Made by a program: the position numbers and the translations under genes. Of a stretch of 64,000 bases of DNA, positions 59,935 through 64,000 are shown piece after piece. The stretch's first letter is position 1. Each line of letters opens with the position of its first letter. Origin of the DNA: Styela clava (taxonomy: Eukaryota; Chordata; Ascidiacea; Stolidobranchia; Styelidae); NCBI RefSeq assembly GCF_964204865.1, contig NC_135254.1:8189001-8253000 (forward strand), given 5' to 3'. The notes beneath the pieces were generated by a model. It saw only the letters and a program-made list of their open reading frames with translations. It did not search any database and was not told where the DNA came from.

Positions 59935-60405
59935 TTCAGGTGGTTTATGAACTTTGTGTTTGCTGCCCACAGATTACAAACTTACTTTTTATCAAGCATC
60001 CATTGTTTTAAGTACAGTCAACAACGTATACCTCAAAGTGGTAGTGTTACAAAACCAATGTGGAAATCCGTTTTAATAAATTAAATCAATTGTTCATTCA
60101 GGACTGAATATTATTGGTTAAACCAAAGAATTGTAATCTTACTTAAAAAACGAGGGCACGCGAGTTTTTGTAAATATGGAACAATAGTTTTCAACAACAA
60201 TTCAATACTTCAACTATGTTTTTAGAAATGACAAAAGCAGCACAACTTACTATAAAGAGCATTTTAGTTAAAAAAATGTAAATAAACATTAATATCTGGG
60301 AATAAGATTTGTTTGTCCTGGAGCGATGTGACGTAAATATGGAAAGCTACAAAAATTATGTATTCGAGATTATTAAACAAAGCATGTATTCAGAATGCAC
60401 AATAA
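59935..60405. repeat. Solo right arm of the foldback repeat
   Basis: tttgctgcccacagattaca, agtacagtcaacaacgtata, tgtttttagaaatgac and cctggagcgatgtgacgtaa match the right arm at about 62540-63020. The matching left arm is not seen next to it. Confidence 0.75.
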
Positions 60406-60550
60406 TTTTCCTTGTCACACTTTATAACAGCATGTCTAATTTAAAAATTAGCCATACTTATGACTTGTATAATCTATCTATCCTTATTACATAAATAAAC
60501 ATTGATTTAACTAGCTCTCTTTCTAATATATGTTTCAATACTCGTTTCAG

Positions 60551-60609
60551 CTCCCGGATCCTCCGAATTCACCAGCTCTGAGAGATTTGATGAAGAGTAC
60601 GTATATTAG
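60551..60609 (+). other. Candidate alternative terminal exon for the small secreted peptide
   Basis: A strong acceptor (atactcgtttcag) opens a frame that in the same phase as exon 2 of the peptide gene reads PGSSEFTSSERFDEEYVY then TAG. It would give a 54-residue precursor starting from exon 1 at 55801. It could instead be chance, or be part of a lost paralogue. Length, acidic composition and phase make it worth noting. Confidence 0.3.
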
Positions 60610-61309
60610 CAATTTATTCAATTTTCGATCATCATGTGACATCGACGTTCTTGTTATTTTATACTCTAGAAATAGTAACTAATAAAATTCAAACTTCAAA
60701 ACAGAGCGTAACATGTGTTTTAGACGATTTTTCCAAAATTTTGAGATGACGTAGTGCTGGACCGTATAAATTAATGCTAATTATATTATTATTTCACTAT
60801 TGTCCTATGAAAGCATTACGAGCCAATTCACCATTTCCATCCTCTTATCTTTGTTAAATCTTTCATAGTGTTTGAAGTTGAATAAAAAAAAAGAACAATT
60901 TCTACAAAACAATAAATTAAAGTGAATGAACGAGTTTCGTCGTTTCATAGCATTAACCAATCCAGAAGATCTGGAAGTGATCTACACCGTTGTGGCTCAG
61001 CTGCTTCGGCGTGTTGCTCGAGAAATCGCTGTGGTCACGTTGATCTGAGCAGTGGCTTCATACCGGTGGAAAATTTTCCACTAGTGGGAAATTTGGGGGT
61101 TGCTGGTGGGAAAAGGAATGCTTCTCCAAAAATATACGCGCAATAACCCAATTAATAAATATTTCACAATGAAAATCACAATATATGCCATGAAGCGGAA
61201 AAGGTTCCTATTCAGACAATTGAAATTTGGTGAAATGTCACGCTGTTGGCCATGATATTCTGATACTGATACTGTGTTTGCACAATAAAAGTTTTTTTTT
61301 GTCTTGCAC

Positions 61310-61405
61310 TGTTTACCTATTCTTGGCACTATTGTTGGCCGCGAACAATGCGAAAATAATTTTGTGGCCCACGAAGCCGACAGCCTTGGACCACCCTGCT
61401 CTAGA
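61310..61405. mobile_element. hAT-like end fragment
   Basis: ttgtggcccacgaagccgac and ttggaccaccctg look like a hAT right end and are followed at 61400 by ctctagag, the same 8-mer that flanks elements at 41.28 and 44.9 kb. The left end is not identified. Confidence 0.35.
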
Positions 61406-61654
61406 GGTTGGGCAAGAAGTTTTTCCTTGCAGAGCCGCTTAGATTCTAAGGTGTACGGAAGTTGTTTTCTTTCGTGTTTCTCGTAAGTGAGTTGATTTTT
61501 CAACAAATAAAATATAGTTATAGCATGGTAAATTCAATTCAAACCACTCACACATCTATTGTGTTGCTGTTTTACACAATTTGGATTACCCATACTGATA
61601 GGCGTAATGACATGATAGGTTGTTGTTTCGAAACATTAAACTAAAGCGCCTTCT

Positions 61655-63039
61655 GAATGCGTGCTTTGTTTAATATTCCCGAATACGTATTTTTTGTAGC
61701 TTTTCATATTTACGTCACATTGCTCCAGGGCAAACAAATTTTGTGCTGGATAATATTTTTCTTGTTCACTTTTTTAACAAAAATGATTTTTATAGCAAGT
61801 TGTGTTGCTTTTGTCATTTCTAAATACATAGTTGACGTATTGAATTTTAGCTTCGATTTTTACAAAATAGCTCGTTCAGTCATTTTTCAAATAAGAATAC
61901 AATCTTTTGATTTAACCGATAATATTGCCATTAGTATTGAATAAACAATTGATTTAATTTATTAAAACAGCTTTTCATATTGGTTTTAAAACACTACCAT
62001 GTTGAGGTATACGTTGTTGACTGTACTAAACACAATGGAAGCTTGATAATAAAATAAGTTTGTAATCTGTGTGCAGCAAACACAAAGTTTATAAGCCATC
62101 TGAAACCAATAATTTAATAACAACCGACATCAGTCATAAATTTTTCTGTCACAATATTACATCACTACATCACGGAGTGCATGTAAGTGAAAAGTAATTA
62201 ATGCAAAACATTCTATTTCTGTTATTATCAGCATATAATTCTAACAATCACCACTGTTCATACGAACAAAACAAACATCTGAAAAAAATTGAAATTCTCG
62301 CCGATGTTTCAATTTAAATCATTCTCTATGTTTGGGTAATCTGACTAACACATCAGCATACCAGTTATAGCATTATAAATATTTGCACAAAATATGCCGC
62401 ATCGAATTTTAACGTTTGTTTAGATGTGAGTTTGATTAATGGAGATTGTATGAAGTGTCTGCTCGGAATAACCTAAATAGAAGAATTCCATTCAGTACTT
62501 TTCACTTACATGCTATCTGTGATGTAGTGATGTAATAATGTAGGTTTGTAGATGGTTTGTGGACTTTCTGTTTGCTGCCCACAGATTACAAACTTATTTC
62601 TTCATCAAACATGCTTTGTTTAAAGTACAGTCCACAACGTATACCTTAACGTGATAGTGTTCCAAAACCAGTATGTAAAGCGGTTTTAATAAATTAGATC
62701 AATTGTTTATTCACGACTAAAATCATTCTCATTGGTTAAGTCAAAACATTGTAATCTCATCTAAAAAATGACGGAACGCGAGATTTTATAAAACTGAAAC
62801 AATAGTTTTAAACAAAAATTTAATACGTCAAATATGTTTTTAGAAATGACGAAATAATCACAACTTTCTATAATAAGCAATTTTATTAAAAATGTAAACA
62901 AGAATTATTATCGAGTATAAGATTTGTTTTTCCTGGAGCTACGTGACGTAAATATGATAAGCTACACAAATTACGTATTCAAGATTATTGAACAAAAAAC
63001 ACATTCAGAATGGAAAACTTATTTTTAAATAGATGCCTT
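61655..63039. mobile_element. Foldback element with arms of about 0.5 kb
   Basis: The left arm (about 61655-62210) and right arm (about 62500-63039) are inverted: ttacgtcacattgctccagg pairs with cctggagctacgtgacgtaa, gaggtatacgttgttgactg with gtccacaacgtatacc, and gtgcatgtaagtgaaaagta with tacttttcacttacatgcta near the centre. The spacer is about 300 bp. No transposase. Arms also occur at 50.9 and 59.9 kb. Confidence 0.8.
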
Positions 63040-63635
63040 TCATAAATGTTAATGATTATACAATGAGGAATATCGGAAAAAGGGATTATTTTTTATAAAG
63101 TTGTTATATAAATATGAAGAAAAAATCAGAATGGATATTGTGTGGAGAGCAAATAGCAAAGGTTCTTGAAGAAAAATCATCCAAGTTGTTTCAACCAAGA
63201 TACAGCTATACGGGGTGAGATATTAATAAAATATTGCTATTATGATATTCTAAGGGTATTGCAAAATTGTCATGGTTCTTTACCATTAAAGAGACAGTGA
63301 TTAAAAGATACTTTTACTAACGAAAGGATTACAAATATATTTTGTTTAAAAAGTTCAACTCACAAAAATACTGTGCTTATTTGGACTACATGGCAAAGTC
63401 ATATTGCTGTGGATAGGCTGAAAGAATGTTTGGCAGCCAATGATAAAACCTCGAGGCCGCCAATTAACACGAGGTATGAAATTGGATGGGTCTAAGCAGA
63501 AAGATTTGAATTGTGCCCTATACTTATGAGAGCTCTTTGTGGACAAGTGAATCAAGTAGTTACACTCTCAAAAAATTTAAAAAAATTTGGACGATGTAAA
63601 AAATTATCTTTTGTTTTACAAACTACAGTCTCGAC
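63040..63635 (+). other. Upstream region of the plus-strand collectin, shared with the minus-strand copy
   Basis: The block at 63131-63219 (attgtgtggagagcaaa, aagttgtttcaaccaag, gctatacgggg then GTGAGA) matches the reverse complement of about 50732-50822. It may be a 5' non-coding exon with a donor, spliced to the acceptor at about 63626; its first ATG frame is not conserved between copies. Confidence 0.4.
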
Positions 63636-63921
63636 ATGAAGATTTCTACTGCAATAGTTTTCATCAGCGTTATATCGATGATGTTAGACTTCGCGAATGC
63701 CAACAGCAAACACATGATTTGTAAATCGGTTGATGAAGTTTTCAACGAAGAAACCGAGGCTGTTGGTAACCAACTCACCCGACGACATCACCGAGGTATT
63801 CCAGGCAAAAGAGGCGCAAAAGGAGAGAAAGGGGACCGTGGTCAACCAGGGGTAAAAGGCGAACCAGGAATCGCAGCCATTGTCGATTATGACACAGTTA
63901 ATGCCACAATAAAACGTTTTG
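63636..63921 (+). CDS. Collectin-like gene, first coding exon (gene continues past the window)
   Basis: Starts at ATG 63636, nine bases after an acceptor-like aaactacag, and ends at a donor TTTTG|GTGAGT at 63921, phase 1. Its 95 complete codons encode a signal peptide (MKISTAIVFISVISMMLDFA, ending NAN), Cys29, a linker, and eight unbroken Gly-X-Y triplets at residues 54-77 (GIPGKRGAKGEKGDRGQPGV and on). The following intron matches 52933 onward, where the neck and CTLD exons of the broken copy lie, so the same exons are expected just beyond 64000. Unlike the minus-strand copy at 50.1 kb this exon has no inserted 740-bp segment and its collagen register is intact, so this may be the functional member. 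Confidence 0.82.
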
Positions 63922-64000
63922 GTGAGTTAATTGTTTAATTATATATAATAAAATTTAACAAAAAAAATTAAAAATTGTTACAAATTCCCTTCCATCTGAA

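Noticed and set aside
61081..61506. 141-codon minus-strand frame
   Set aside because: It crosses a hAT-like end fragment, has no signal peptide, domain or exon-like borders, and composition is not protein-like.

Overview
This is a window of nuclear DNA from an invertebrate animal. It is AT-rich, its genes are split by GT-AG introns, and it is crowded with hAT-type transposons, MITEs and a tRNA-derived SINE. Secreted C-type lectins, including a collagen-tailed collectin-like family, suggest an invertebrate deuterostome. A tunicate fits best, but this is inference and no species-level marker is visible.

Region 1 (about 2.0-19.5 kb, minus strand) holds one 16-exon gene. Every exon phase joins cleanly into a 617-residue protein with an N-terminal Met-Gly-Cys acylation signal, a poly-Gln run, a Ser run, long coiled coils, an acidic segment and a basic tail. 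I do not recognise the family. Its introns carry hAT elements, MITEs and a partly duplicated exon.

Region 2 (19.5-24.3 kb) is intergenic. It contains a SINE split by a 1.4-kb element with 25-bp perfect inverted ends, an intact SINE, a TA-flanked MITE and palindromic MITEs.

Region 3 (24.3-50.2 kb, minus strand) holds three secreted C-type-lectin-domain (CTLD) genes: a two-CTLD gene (24.3-29.6 kb), a single-CTLD gene with an apparent 16-nt microexon (36.2-38.9 kb), and a collectin-like gene (47.7-50.1 kb) with signal peptide, short collagen stretch, neck helix and CTLD. Between them lie two tandem duplications (about 1.25 kb and about 2.9 kb per unit) and more hAT elements, one of which keeps a transposase C-terminus.

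Region 4 (50.4-64 kb) is an inverted and duplicated counterpart. It has a broken plus-strand collectin copy (52.9-53.65 kb), a two-exon gene for a 51-residue secreted peptide (55.8-56.34 kb), a foldback element with arms of about 0.5 kb (61.65-63.04 kb), and the first coding exon of another plus-strand collectin (63.6 kb) cut by the window edge. Comparing the minus and plus copies exposes several filled/empty site pairs: a MITE, a hAT element, and a 740-bp GT-AG segment that may be a recently gained intron.

The lectin genes probably form a fast-evolving secreted recognition (immunity-type) cluster shaped by duplication, inversion and transposons. That role is inferred from the domain types.
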